Source of the DNA: Phoronis australis
Taxonomy: Eukaryota; Phoronida; Phoronidae
Length of the DNA stretch: 62,000 nt
Direction: 5' to 3'
Assembly (NCBI GenBank): GCA_002633005.1
Contig: NMRA01000148.1
Location: 168,831 to 230,830 of the forward strand
Shown here: positions 50,901-61,626 of the stretch, piece after piece
How the letters are laid out: each line of letters opens with the position of its first letter
Position numbering within the stretch: position 1 is the first letter of the stretch
Notes under the pieces: model-generated
The model's input: the letters and a program-made list of their open reading frames with translations, nothing else
What the model was told of the DNA's origin: nothing
The model's database searches: none
Translations under genes and position numbers: made by a program

Positions 50901-53900
50901 CACAGATATCGGGTCCTCAGTAGCTCAACGGTAAGAGCACTAGACCGGCAATCTAATTTGGGGTTCCTGATATTTCTGTGTTTATTTGATTTCATCAATG
51001 ATAGCCAAATTTCTTCTTTCAGCGAGCAAAGTCATTGAAGAAGGCACCATTTTATTATGGAGCGTCGGTAAGACACTAGCAAATGTGAAGAAGAGGCGCT
51101 CGAGAGCAGTGCCCATCGTGCGGCTGTTATGGAAACAAACAGAGGAAATCTACCTCAACCTCGGCCATTTTATGAGTAAGTTTCCAATAACTGGGTATTT
51201 TTTAGTAACTGTACCATAAACATGTAAATTTTCTTCTCTGTGCATATCTTGTAAAAGTAATTAATTTATGAATTTTTCATCGGTTTTATTCCTTTTTACC
51301 AATTGACATGATCATCTGAAGTGTCAGTGTTTCTTTTATGAATTTCCCTGTTAATATGTTATAAAACAGGGAAAATAAATTTTTTTGATTGAGGCTAAAT
51401 TTCACCAATTGGGACACAATATGGCCAACATGTGAAATTTCATTTTTTCATTTTATCATAAAAGATAAATAGTACCAAATGCATGCTATAAAGTAATTTT
51501 AAAGGTCTATACCATAGCGTCCCTCTGGCAATGATTGTGACCCATTGTGGGCATTCATAACAGTATTAGAAGCGTTTGAAAAAAAGCAATTTTGGCAATT
51601 GTTTTTGTCCGAAATGGGTGAGATTTTACCCTAGGTGCCTGATTGTCTGGAGTTTTCAAGGTAGTAACTGTTACAGCTCTTTACAATTCTGCCATGTGCC
51701 TTCAGTTAATGTGCTACTCCATCACTCTCACGGGTAGTCATGGTCGTTTGGGCCTGAAAGTTGCCTGTGATTTAATATTAAAAACACCATGTTCCAAGCA
51801 TTGCGCTAAATTTACTATTAAAAGTGCTATGCCAAGAAGGATTCACTGAATAAAAATCTGTTAGAAACATGTTAGATTTTAGGTATAAATAAGTGAAAAG
51901 TGCCAGCCATTGTGAAGGGTGTATTTGTTACCAGCCATCACATTGTCTCGGTTTTGTAAATGAGCACAGAGGGGAACATCTTACTGACTTGTCTTTAGTC
52001 CAACATGTAAAATGGATCTTGTGGTGTCTTGCTTTAGTTCAATTGTAGTATCACAAACCTGAATCAAAATGTTTTAACTTTGTCCCTTGCTAGATTCTGG
52101 AGTTCTAGTCTGTGGCGGAGACGACGGAGAAATCTACATGTACAATGTCAAGCAGTTCTTGAAGAAAAGTGAAAAGTCTATTGTGCATATTTACGAACCC
52201 TCCCAGGTAGATAGTTCGCTTGCTTGGAAAAATTGAAAAGCCAGCATCAGTCAAACCATGCGTTGGGTTTTGTTGTTTGAATTTCCCGTCAGCATTTCCT
52301 ATGAGTTTCGTGATTTTCTGTCTGGATTTCCTGCGAGTTTCAAACCTCCTTCAACTAAAGCTTTGTGTGTTCATGAGGGGTGGTTGTCTAACCACAGATT
52401 ATTCAAAGGCTGCGAATGACAACTATAGACTGTCCACAAAGTAGTATCTAGATGTTTGCCCTAGTTGCTGTTATTACCGTCCAATCTTCCCTCTGTTCTC
52501 TAAGATTTGTTCTGAATGCAAACCTACAGATGCTATACCTCGACATCAGCGAACATCGAGCTATAATCCTTGAGATGTTTTAATTTACATCAGCTCTGTG
52601 AATTGAAGTCCATATTGTAGTACATATTATTCATCCTTACAACAGCATTAATGGAGTGCTGTCTGAATAAATGTCCAAGGATAATGAAATTATGCTGCAT
52701 TGTTTATGCATTGATTAAACAAAGCTTGCACTGCTGCTCTCGAGAACTAAATGATTTGTCATTTTTCACAGATCTTGGATTGGCCAAACTGCAAACTGAG
52801 TGGGCCTGAAGAGAAAGATCTTGCTATCTCAGAAACGCTCCAGAAGAAAGATGTGAGTTGACTACAGTCATGAACATGGGGATGGGACTTGCGTCTACTC
52901 AGAGTTAGTGCAAACTGAAACTACTGGATGGGACAATGCAACAGTTTTGTGCAATACAAAATGTTCAATTTCCTTTGAGTTGTTTGTAAAAATGGTTCTC
53001 AAAATTATGTGTGCGTAAGCATACAGACAGCAAGTCCCAAAAATGATTATTTTATGATTGTATTCATGTAGAGATTAATAATCCTGGGACCTCGGATTTT
53101 CTTTGGCTAATTTCACTCTCATGTCTTGAATCCTTGTCAGTCCATGTTGACGTTATTTGGCTGAAACTCTGTACGATAATCCTGAGGTCTGTTCAGTAGA
53201 GCGTGCACCCATATAAAGTGAGAGCTCACTATGGAATGAGAGCTTGCGCTGGCTTCGGAAAGCAAAGAGAGGTCCCTACATTAAATATAAAGCAAGCTTA
53301 CGCCATTTTATAAAATTTCTTATTTCTGTATCAAATTTATGTTACTATTACCACCAACAATCTTGTCATGAATATGGTGGTGTGCTTCCAAAGTGTACCA
53401 CTTAGAATCATTGTTGTTACTCAAAGTAATCACCTTGAAACTCGTGTCACATCTTAAACCGTCTTGGATTTCTAAGCAAACTAGCTATAGAGATTGATTG
53501 CCAGCACTTGCTAAAAGTTTTTCATGAAATGAGCGCCTCCTTATTGATCATGTTTCTCGTCTACTCAAGTTCACAAACGTGTGCCTGGGATTTGTCCAAG
53601 AGCTTTAAGCCCGAGAACTTGGTTTCCAAACATAATGAAGATGGACGTTCTGCAATAAAGTCTGAAGTGTTCATTTTTGGCAGGTCAGATCTCTGGCTAA
53701 TTGACCTCAAAGATAACTGGACAGTGTGCTTTTGTAGCTTGTTGCTCTTGTGAAAATGTTCACTTTATTCTGTGGATGTTACGGCAATCTCTTGTTAAAA
53801 AAAATTTCCAGAAAAGCATGTCTTACACATCTGCCATTATCATTGTCCTGTTTTTGTGCACATGATCAGTCGCTTTGCTCTGACACCAAGGATTTTTATA

Positions 53901-56900
53901 CGCCCACATATTTATATGTGGACGCATTATGCCGTCATCTCCGTCCGTACGGGCGGCGTCCGTCCGGCGTCTGGCGTCCGCTGCTCTATCTCCANNNNNN
54001 NNNNNNNNNNNNNNNNNNNNNNNNNNNNNNNNNNNNNNNNNNNNNNNNNNNNNNNNNNNNNNNNNNNNNNNNNNNNNNNNNNNNNNNNNNNNNNNNNNNN
54101 NNNNNNNNNNNNNNNNNNNNNNNNNNNNNNNNNNNNNNNNNNNNNNNNNNNNNNNNNNNNNNNNNNNNNNNNNNNNNNNNNNNNNNNNNNNNNNNNNNNN
54201 NNNNNNNNNNNNNNNNNNNNNNNNNNNNNNNNNNNNNNNNNNNNNNNNNNNNNNNNNNNNNNNNNNNNNNNNNNNNNNNNNNNNNNNNNNNNNNNNNNNN
54301 NNNNNNNNNNNNNNNNNNNNNNNNNNNNNNNNNNNNNNNNNNNNNNNNNNNNNNNNNNNNNNNNNNNNNNNNNNNNNNNNNNNNNNNNNNNNNNNNNNNN
54401 NNNNNNNNNNNNNNNNNNNNNNNNNNNNNNNNNNNNNNNNNNNNNNNNNNNNNNNNNNNNNNNNNNNNNNNNNNNNNNNNNNNNNNNNNNNNNNNNNNNN
54501 NNNNNNNNNNNNNNNNNNNNNNNNNNNNNNNNNNNNNNNNNNNNNNNNNNNNNNNNNNNNNNNNNNNNNNNNNNNNNNNNNNNNNNNNNNNNNNNNNNNN
54601 NNNNNNNNNNNNNNNNNNNNNNNNNNNNNNNNNNNNNNNNNNNNNNNNNNNNNNNNNNNNNNNNNNNNNNNNNNNNNNNNNNNNNNNNNNNNNNNNNNNN
54701 NNNNNNNNNNNNNNNNNNNNNNNNNNNNNNNNNNNNNNNNNNNNNNNNNNNNNNNNNNNNNNNNNNNNNNNNNNNNNNNNNNNNNNNNNNGACGCTGAGG
54801 TTGGCCAATAGTGAAATATATCAAATAAACACAGAAATTCTGTGTTTATTTGATATATTTCACTATTGGCCAACCTCAGTATTTATATATTTACTATATC
54901 TTCTTTATAACACATACTGGTAAATTGCTAATTATATAATTGTCCCAATCTCGTGTGCAAAAGGCAAATCTCCGCTCATGGGATGTATGACAACACAGAT
55001 ATCTGGTCCTCAGTAGCTCAACGGTAAGAGCACTAGACTGGCAATCTAATTTGGGGTTCCTGATATTTCTGTGTTTATTTGATAGATTTCATCAATGATA
55101 GCCTAATTTCTTCTTTCAGCGAGCAAAGTCATTGAAGAAGGCACCATTTTATTATGGAGCGTCGGTAAGACGCTAGCAAATGTGAAGAAGAGACGCTCGA
55201 GGGCAGTGCCCATCGTGCGGCTGTTATGGAAACAAACGGAGGAAATCTACCTCAACCTCGGCCATTTTATGAGTAAGTTTGCAATAACTGGGTATTCTTA
55301 GTAACTGAACCATAAACATGTAAATTTTCTTCTCTGTGCATATCTTGTAAAAGTAATTAATTGATGAATTTTTCATCGGTTTTATTCTTTTTTACCAATT
55401 GACATGATCATCTGAAGTGTCAGTGTTTCTTTTATGAATTTCTCTGTTGTTATGTTATAAAACAGGTGAAAATAAATTTTTTTTGATTGAGGCAAAATTT
55501 CACCAATTGGGACGCAATATGGCCAACATGTGAAATTTCATTTTTTCATTTTATCATAAAAGATAAATAGTACCAAATGCATGCTATAAAGTAATTTTAA
55601 ATGTCTATACCATAGTGTCCCTCTGGCAATGATTGTGACCAATTGTGGGCATTCATAACAGTATTAGAAGCATTTGAAAAAAGAAAAAAAAGCAATTTTG
55701 GCAATTGTTTTTGTCCGAAATGGGTTAGATTTTACCCTAGGTGCCTGATTGTCCTGAGTTTTCAAGGTAGTAACTGTTACAGCTCTTTCCAATTCTGCCA
55801 TGGGCCTTCAGTTAATGTGCTACTCCATCACTGTCACGGGTAGTCATGGTCGTTTGGGCCTGAAAGTTGCCTGTGATTTAATATTAAAAACACCATGTTC
55901 CAAGCATTGCGCTAAATTTACTATTAAAGTGCTATGCCAAGAAGGATTCACTGAATAAAAATCTGTTAGAAACATGTTAGATTTTTATAGGTATAAATAA
56001 GTGAAAAGTGCCAGCCATTGTGAAGGGTGTATTTGTTACCAGCCATCACATTGTCTCGGTTTTGTAAATGAGCACAGAGGGGAACATCTTACTGACTTGT
56101 CTTTAGTCCAACATGTAAAATGGGTCTTGTTGTGTCTTGCTTTAGTTCAATTGTAGTATCACAAACCTGTAATCAAAATGTTTAACTTTGTCCCTTGCTA
56201 GATTCTGGAGTTCTAGTCTGCGGTGGAGACGACGGAGAAATCTACATGTACAATGTCAAGCAGTTCTTGAAGAAAAGTGAAAAGTCTCTCGTGCATATTT
56301 ACGAACCCTCCCAGGTAGAAAATTCGCTTGCTTGGAAAAATTGAAATGCCAGCTTCAGTCAAACCATGCGTTGGGTTTTGTTGTTTGAATTTCCTGTCAG
56401 CATTTCCTATGAGTTTCATGATTTTCTGTCTGGATTTCCTGTGAGTTTCAAACCTCCTTCAACAAATTTAAAGCTTTGTGTGTTAATGAGGGATGGTTGA
56501 CTAACCACAGATTATTCAAAGACTGCGAATGACAACTACAGACTGTCCACAAAGTAGTATATAGATGTTTGCGCCAGTTGCTGTTATTACCGTCCAATCT
56601 TCCCTCTGTTCTCTAAGATTTGTTCATGCAAACCTTCAGATGCTATACCTCGACATCAGCGAACATCGAGCTATAATCCTTGAGATGTTTTAATTTACAT
56701 CAGCTCTGTGAATTGAAGTCCATATTGTAGTACATATTATTCATCCTTACAACAGCATTAATGGAGTGCTGTCTGAATAAATGTCTAAGGATAATGAAAT
56801 TGTGCTGCATTGTTTATGCATTGATTAAACAAAGCTTGCACTGCTGCTCTCGAGGACTAAATGATTGTCATTTTTGACAGATCTTGGATTGGCCGAACTG

Positions 56901-58169
56901 CAAACTGAGTGGGCCTGAAGAGAAGGATCTTGCTATCTCAGAAACGCTCCAGAAGAAAGATGTGAGTTGACTACAGTCATGAACATGGGGATGGGACTTG
57001 TGTCTACTCAGAGTTATGGCAAACTGAAACTACTGGATGGGACAATGCAACAGTTTTGTGCAATACAAAATGTTCAATTTCCTTTGAGCTGTTTGTAAAA
57101 ATGGTTCTCAAAATTATGTGTGCGTAAGCATACAGACAGCAAGTCCCAAAAATGATTATTTTATGATTGTGTTCATGTAGAGATTAGTAATCCTGGGACC
57201 TCGGATTTTCATTGGCTAATTTCACTCTCATGTCTTGAATCCTTGTCAGTCCATGTTGACGTTATTTGGCTGAAACTCTATACGATAATCCTGAGGTCTG
57301 TTCAGTAGAGCTTGCACCCATATAAAGTGAGAGCTCACTATGGAATGAGAGCTTGCGCTGGCTTCGGAAAGCAAAGAGAGGTCCCTACATTCAATATAAA
57401 GCAAGCTTACGCCATTTTATAAAATTTCTTATTTCTGTATCAAATTTATGTCACTACTACCACCAACAATCTTGTCATGAATATGGTGGTGTGCTTCCAA
57501 AGTGTACCACTTAGAATCATTGTTGTTACTCAAAGCAATCACCTTGAAACTCGTGTCACGTCTTAAACTGTCTTGGACTTCTAAGCAAACTAGCTATAGA
57601 GAGTGATTGCCAGCACTTGCTAAAAGTTTTTCATGAAATGAGCGCCTTCTTATTGATCATGTTTCTGGTCTACTCAAGTTCACAAACGTGTGCCTGGGAT
57701 TTGTCCAAGAGCTTTAAGCCCAAGAACTTGGTTTCCAAACATAATGAAGATGGACGTTTTGCAATAAAGTCTGAAGTGTTCATTTTTGGCAGGTCAGATC
57801 TCTGGCTAATTGACCTCAAAGATAACTGGACAGCGTGCTTTTGTAGCTTATTGCTCTTGTGAAAATGTTCACTTTATTCTGTGGATGTTACGGCAATCTC
57901 TTGTTAAAAAATTTCCAGAAAAGCATGTCTTACACATCTGCAATTATCATTGTCCTGATTTTGTGCACATGATCAGTTGCTTTGCTCTGACACCAAGAAT
58001 TTTTAAAATATTTGGTTTTATAGGTTAAAAACTTGAGTATTTTTTGTCTGTTATTTTTCAGTGTCTGATCATCAATGGTCTCGGTCTGAATTGGAACCAA
58101 GAATACATGGTGGCAGGCACTGACAATAACTTGGTGTGTATCTGGAGGCGGGCTGACCATGGTGATTGA
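37479..58169 (+). CDS. LRWD1: LRWD1/ORCA, leucine-rich repeat and WD40 protein (complete, 15 exons)
   Basis: In vertebrates LRWD1 (ORCA) binds the origin recognition complex and repressive histone marks and helps replicate heterochromatin. Exons: 37477-37561 (ATG 37479), 40901-41126, 41834-41950, 43240-43395, 44021-44224, 45823-46044, 47291-47372, 47681-47809, 48293-48368, 48938-49078, 50141-50220, 51023-51175 (or 55120-55272), 52094-52206 (or 56202-56314), 52772-52852 (or 56881-56961), 58062-58169. The phases join without a break to about 656 residues; the vertebrate protein is about 647. The order is LRRs, helical segment, Lys-rich linker and WD40 repeats, ending VAGTDNNLVCIWRR and a TGA. 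The alternative exons are near-identical duplicates; using both sets would shift the frame. Confidence 0.95.
38584..39360. mobile_element. possible DNA transposon in LRWD1 intron 1
   Basis: Ends are inverted: 'agtgccctaaagtcgtgaa' at 38,584-38,602 and 'ttcacgacttcagggcact' at 39,342-39,360. A second version of the left word lies just outside (tcctgaagtcgtg), and an inner inverse copy near 39,144. About 780 bp. No clear target duplication and no coding frame; internally it is unremarkable. Confidence 0.5.
39697..39800. repeat. repeat fragment with 'actcgcccag' words
   Basis: 'cagggttatacttagccact' begins a C/G-richer stretch with inverted short words 'actcgcccag' and 'ctgggcgagt', a fold-back of about 50 bp. 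It may be the end of a DNA element; the other end is not located. Confidence 0.35.
41951..43239 (+). other. LRWD1 intron 3, nothing firm
   Basis: A slightly GC-richer patch at 42,580-42,880 carries a 116-codon frame without recognisable motifs and 'cagcgccacc' words; it may be an old repeat. No exon, RNA gene or structured repeat can be supported. Confidence 0.4.
43240..44224 (+). CDS. LRWD1: LRWD1 exons 4-5: helical segment and basic linker
   Basis: Exon 43240-43395 (ILKIWDGKYTETF, LDLFVEEINKLS) matches the segment after the LRRs in LRWD1. Exon 44021-44224 is Lys-rich, then acidic (SPAKKLKPN, VKKKAAHKLSKKN, SDEEMENKEELSDE), a low-complexity linker with likely nuclear localisation signals. 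Each exon is a whole number of codons (52 and 68). Confidence 0.88.
45410..45615. repeat. two-unit tandem of a dispersed repeat in LRWD1 intron 5
   Basis: Two units of about 100 bp share 'cggctt', 'gccatcgtga' or 'gccgatgtga', and 'atacttttggcttgta'. Related words occur, inverted or diverged, near 18,130-18,260 and 12,790. This explains the 108-codon open frame here. Confidence 0.5.
45823..50220 (+). CDS. LRWD1: LRWD1 exons 6-11: first WD40 repeats
   Basis: Exon 6: FLFLRCHSKDN, VWRAEFEPS, SIVATCGGDCLCLIDC. Exon 7 (47291-47372): YVVAWTTV and ILATAG. Exon 8: GTIYLIHPSQCVCYAQLK, VASLMFHPQ. Exon 9: GASDRQIILWDID (canonical WD end). Exon 10: MIFNTENNCLLAGCSGGCFA. Exon 11: SRVVDGLIQITDDIV. The blades run in the same order as in vertebrate LRWD1. 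Confidence 0.92.
46972..47190. repeat. about 44-bp minisatellite (5 degenerate copies)
   Basis: Unit built on 'gttgagatgtggccaatgtt', 'aagctgatatgaaaa' and 'tgttcac', in the LRWD1 intron just before exon 7. Copies drift toward the 3' end. Confidence 0.85.
47428..47560. repeat. palindromic MITE (TTGATTGACTT...CCGGGT family)
   Basis: Best preserved copy: 'cttgattgatttttctggtt' and 'ccgccgggtcaagcaac' on the left, 'accaatcagatgtctta' and 'cagaactgataaagtcaat' on the right, in inverse order. In an LRWD1 intron, so the family is not specific to MALT1. Confidence 0.7.
49127..49225. repeat. palindromic dispersed repeat, second copy
   Basis: 'cattttgagaaccagttttc' and 'ctggttatcaaaatc', followed by 'gactattgcc', the same order as at 1487-1565. 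Lies 50 bases after LRWD1 exon 10. Confidence 0.6.
49945..50030 (-). mobile_element. tRNA-derived SINE-like segment
   Basis: On the minus strand, TGTGGCCTGGTTGATAAGTG (box A-like) and GGGTTCAAGTCCC (box B) lie in tRNA spacing, with flanking 'cagtgtg' and 'cacactg' words able to pair. The neighbouring sequence continues without a tRNA terminus, so I favour a SINE or tRNA pseudogene over a tRNA gene. Confidence 0.5.
50673..50988 (+). mobile_element. SINE-like element with 42-bp hairpin, immediately upstream of LRWD1 exon 12
   Basis: Flanked by the direct repeat GATTTCATCAAT (50,661-50,672 and about 50,989-51,000). It starts with a near-perfect palindrome of about 42-bp arms (50,682-50,766, 'ctgaggttggccaatagtg' outward) and contains a tRNA-like stretch near 50,914-50,965 (CAGTAGCTCAACGGTAAGAG). 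The tail repeats 'ttctgtgtttatttgat'. It ends about 20 bases before the exon 12 acceptor. The same element is in copy 2 (54,791-55,095). Confidence 0.7.
51023..52852 (+). CDS. LRWD1: LRWD1 exons 12-14, copy 1
   Basis: Exons 51023-51175 (GTILLWSVGKTLANVKKRRS, IYLNLGHFM), 52094-52206 (VLVCGGDDGEIYMYNVKQF) and 52772-52852 (ILDWPNCKLSGPEEKDLA). Total 347 nt, not divisible by three. Exon 14 ends in phase 0 and joins the last exon at 58062. Confidence 0.88.
53180..53560. repeat. dispersed repeat related to the OSGEP minisatellite region (also 57,290-57,660)
   Basis: 'cataaagtgagagctcac', 'ggaatgagagcttgcgc', 'ttctaagcaaactagc' and 'cacttgctaaaag' recur in the same order as around 3,750-4,400. Only two 'gtgagagc' type units are present here, against about 19 in OSGEP. 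Confidence 0.6.
53897..53994. mobile_element. start of a DNA element truncated by the assembly gap
   Basis: At the point where the two haplotype-like copies diverge, copy 1 continues with the palindromic tip 'cgcccacatatttatatgtg' and then a GC-rich run ('cgtccggcgtctggcgtcc') until the Ns. Copy 2 lacks it. This looks like an insertion present in one allele only. Confidence 0.55.
53995..54790. other. assembly gap (796 N)
   Basis: Unknown sequence. Any open frame running through it is meaningless. Confidence 0.99.
54791..58007. repeat. 3.2-kb duplicated block, copy 2 (LRWD1 exons 12-14)
   Basis: Starts at the first base after the N gap, inside the hairpin of the SINE-like element, and runs without a break into the terminal exon. 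Partner of 50,678-53,897. Confidence 0.92.
55120..56961 (+). CDS. LRWD1: LRWD1 exons 12-14, copy 2
   Basis: Exons 55120-55272, 56202-56314 and 56881-56961 have the same lengths and splice sites as copy 1, with a few substitutions (for example KSI to KSL before VHIY). The copy begins directly after the N gap and is contiguous with the terminal exon. Probably the other haplotype of the same exons. Confidence 0.85.
58062..58169 (+). CDS. LRWD1: LRWD1 terminal exon
   Basis: Acceptor 'tatttttcag' is followed by 35 codons (LIINGLGLNWNQEYMVAGTD, NLVCIWRRADHGD) and a TGA at 58167-58169. This is the last WD40 strand and matches the end of LRWD1, where the protein stops just after an IW-R motif. Confidence 0.93.
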   Translation, partial: CLIINGLGLNWNQEYMVAGTDNNLVCIWRRADHGD

Positions 58170-59976
58170 CAGCTGTCAGTGGGAGGGGCTAGCAGTGGAG
58201 TCTGGTGCAGTGCTCATGATGTGATGCAAGCTGGTAAAGAGGTGTACCTTAGGTGGTTAAAATCTGTTGTGTCACTCTGCGATATTGTTTCCCTCCTTAT
58301 CCCATTTTGTCAGGTGTATTACTGTTGGAAACTGATGATTCACAATGCAACTGAGGGATCATTCACAAATATCGCCATTTTCATGGGTCTACAAAATGTA
58401 TGGTTTTCCTAAAACTCAGAAAGTGATGTAGAACAAAAAATATTGATACTTTTGTAAACTAGTATTTATTGAAATAACCTGGATGTATGTGGTAAACCTT
58501 AATGCTTGTTTTTGTCTGTAAGATAAGATAAAATAGTTAACGATTCTGGATACACTAATGTCTTAAAAAAGTAAAAAAACAAGGCATTGAAATAAGTCTT
58601 TTCGCGTTGGCCATTAATGACATCAGAAGCAAGCTCTACCCTGTCCCACTCTTTTCCTTTGTAAAGCATACGTTTTGTATTCTTGGAGGACATGGCAACA
58701 ATTGTGGATGGTTTCTTATATGAATTGAACTGGTAAAACAAGGTGAACAGATTTTACACTTTTGAATTTAAGGTTCTACTCTATGGAATTAGTGCGGTGT
58801 GTCAGATAATGGGATCTTCAATTTTTGTAGCAAATGTACGAGTTTTTTTTGTGCATTTTTTACCTGAAAGTAAAACTGTTGTAATGAAATATCAGGTTAT
58901 GTCAACAATAATGTAAGCCAACTGTTTTGTTTGTTTTTGTTTTACTAATTATGAAGTAATTCTTTGAAATTTTTAACAAAACCGAATCGTAAATGAAGCT
59001 GTTACCTGGTTTTACTGGAAGTGTTCTCTGTATTCATTTTAGCACCTTAACAGTCGTGGTGTTCCAGGGTTCATTTTACATTGGTTAAAACCAAGTTTCT
59101 GGGTAGATGTTCAAGTGTTGGGTACAGGACTGGTGTAAACTGTATCCCCTGCAGATGGACTGCTCAATTTCAAATTTTAGCTGTTGTTCGTTTTAAAGTG
59201 GCATTTGTAACTGTATAATAACTTAATAGATAATAAGTCTAATGCTCTAACTTGGCTGATTGTAAAAGGGAAAGTGAGTTTTGTCGATGTAGGTATGTTA
59301 ACTTGTGGTTCACTGTACTGACTAGTTGTTTTATATTACACGTAACATGTCGATCAAAAAACACATTTACCATTTGTATGAAATTTTGTCAAGGCATCAG
59401 TGTCCTGGTGCAAAATACATCAATTTGATCCATGTTTCATATGCAAGGGCTTTTTAAGATGGTAGCAAACAAGTTTGACCTCCAGCTCACCGACACGAGT
59501 GGAAAATTTTTGTGCCATGATGAAGGTCTGAAAACAATTGTTTACATTTTGCTTGGGTGACCTATCAATACAGTTTCAGTTGATAACTCGGCACTTCAAC
59601 TTGTGTTTTTACCATTAAGATTTTTATTTCAGTGCTCTTTGTCACATCTGCAGTTTTAGCAAAAGCAGTAGAATTATTATCAAGTAAAAATTGTATACGA
59701 CTTCCAATTTCCTACAAATTGGTAATGATTTACATTCTATTAAAAGAATATGCCTGTGTGTCATACTCAGAAACATAACCACATTGAGCCAGTGATAGTG
59801 GTTTAGGTCAGGCCACGTGGTAACATATAACGTAGCTTGAATAAGTGTAATTCACTGGCTTTTTCATGGGCATTTTCAGACCAGTGGTCACTCTGGGAAT
59901 GATTTTGAGCTGTTGTGGTTCAGACTTGTACAAAACTATTTGTAATCTCAAAATGCTGGCACCTTTTTCAAATAAA
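58170..59976 (+). other. LRWD1: LRWD1 3' UTR with candidate AATAAA at 59971
   Basis: About 1.8 kb of AT-rich sequence without a coding signal follows the stop. A clear AATAAA at 59971-59976 is the proposed end; earlier weak variants exist. No repeats are recognised in most of it. Confidence 0.45.
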
Positions 59977-60129
59977 TACTTAAAATTTACTCATTGCATT
60001 TGTTTTGAAATTATTCTCAAAATTTAAATGTGGATGTCTTGATTGATTTAACAAACATTCAAGAAGACATCACAGGTTGAAGAACACACTTTATTAAAGC
60101 AGCAAGTTTTTATAAGGTGTGTTGGCCTT

Positions 60130-60660
60130 GGTTAACAAATTAAAACTGAATAGAACCATCCCGGATTACACAACGATACTCTAATCTTGCTGTATTTACT
60201 CCACTATGCTGTAAATGCCCGTCAGGCACATTTGCCACTGGTGTTTCACATGTTATTTGTTGTTGTTTGATTCTTACAAGTGTTTCTCCACTGCATCACT
60301 TTATTTATCCAATGCCACTACTGTGCTGTGTACTGCATCTCCGATGTGAGAAAGTTTGATAAACTGGACAAAACCCATGGATGCATGATCTGAAATTCTT
60401 TGCCTTCCTGACATCAAGGAGAGGCACCAAAATGAGGTCACGCGCTTTCCTGTCTCTGGGACAAAGGACAGTTCTATCGCCATGTACTCTGGGACAGCCC
60501 TATTGCATGAAACTGTTTAAGATACTTTTTTGCCTACAAGCAATATCCACCAAGTCACAAGGGTCCCGAAGTTGGAGAACCAGTTTGATACCTGTTAGAC
60601 AGTGTGGTTTTCAAAATCCAGGACCCTGTAGGCACTATTGCCTAATATTTCAACATAAAA
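60130..60660. repeat. mosaic of repeats shared with the MALT1 introns
   Basis: 60,150-60,510 is a diverged version of 25,125-25,770 ('ggattacac', 'cttgctgtatttac', 'gggacaaagga', 'agccctattgca'). 60,565-60,655 is the third copy of the 'gagaaccagttt' palindrome. The open frames here are repeat-derived. Confidence 0.55.
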
Positions 60661-61400
60661 GCAGACAAGCAATTGATAAAAGTGAGTGATTGTCCCTAGC
60701 AAAACTGCAACACTGACTGAAGCTCCAGCCATAATGTACAGGTAGTATACCTTTCCCAACATAACATAGTCCAGTCAAACTGCGTTATTACGATCCTGGC
60801 TGGCTATTATCTAGCCACAGAGTTGTACAAAAGGAACGGAGAAAATAAAGAACGAAATATTTTAGGTAACACAAATTCTTTGTTTTGTACAATTGAAAAA
60901 ATAACATGGTTCGACTGAATTAGATATCCATTCTGCAAGACAATTTGTAAATCAAAGTAAATGATTTAGATGGCATCAGAAGGTATTTAAGTTTCTGAGA
61001 CATGGTTTCTGTTATGGCAGTACTCTCACTCCAATATTCATGTAATTCTATGAAATTCAATTTTTATGTGGGAAATGTTAGTAGCATATAAACACAAAAT
61101 AGTGACATAGCTCAGTTGCACTAGTATCTTACACTAACCACTGTAGTAATACTGAAAATAGGTTCATGGCACAAGAATCATAATTGCTCTGCACCTACTT
61201 TGTAAGCAGTGTTGACCGGTGAGGGAGCTTTCACATACTACATCATGCACTCTGCTACTTTTAACCCCTCCCCATCTAGCCCCCTATTACGTCATCAGAG
61301 CCAACCCTCCCCCGTTTAAGCAATGATGGAGTGGGTCTGTTGTTTATGTACATGTTTATGAGATAAGCCAAGTGAAACATTATCAAATCTTGGAAGTGGT

Positions 61401-61608
61401 GCGTCCTGGTTTTGGAGATTAATCAATTCCAAGTGAATGTGAGCCAGTTTCCCAATGATGTGTACTGCGATGTAGATATTCTAATAAACTACGAGTCTAA
61501 CCCCCCCTCCCCGTCACAAGTCATCAGCTTTTCCAAACCCCTGTCCTCTAGTGATGACGTAACATGTGAATGCTACCTTACACTGAGAAGTTCTACCAAT
61601 AAACTGTA
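61401..61608 (+). other. unassigned protein-like open frame
   Basis: From 61,412 a 65-codon frame (VSQFPNDVYCDVDILINYES, CECYLTLRSSTNKL) ends at a TAG, with an AATAAA overlapping the stop region. Its composition is more protein-like than its neighbours, but no family is recognised and no partner exon is in the window. Confidence 0.25.
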
Positions 61609-61626
61609 GGTCCAACTTAGGTACTT

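Larger units (their letters stand above)
50678..53897. repeat. 3.2-kb duplicated block, copy 1 (LRWD1 exons 12-14)
   Basis: Matches 54,791 to about 58,007 at high identity with small indels, covering three exons, introns and repeats. It diverges at about 53,897, where copy 1 carries a transposon-like end that copy 2 lacks. Confidence 0.92.

Noticed and set aside
53750-54923. Long open frames of about 290-355 codons on both strands
   Set aside because: They consist almost entirely of translated Ns from the assembly gap.
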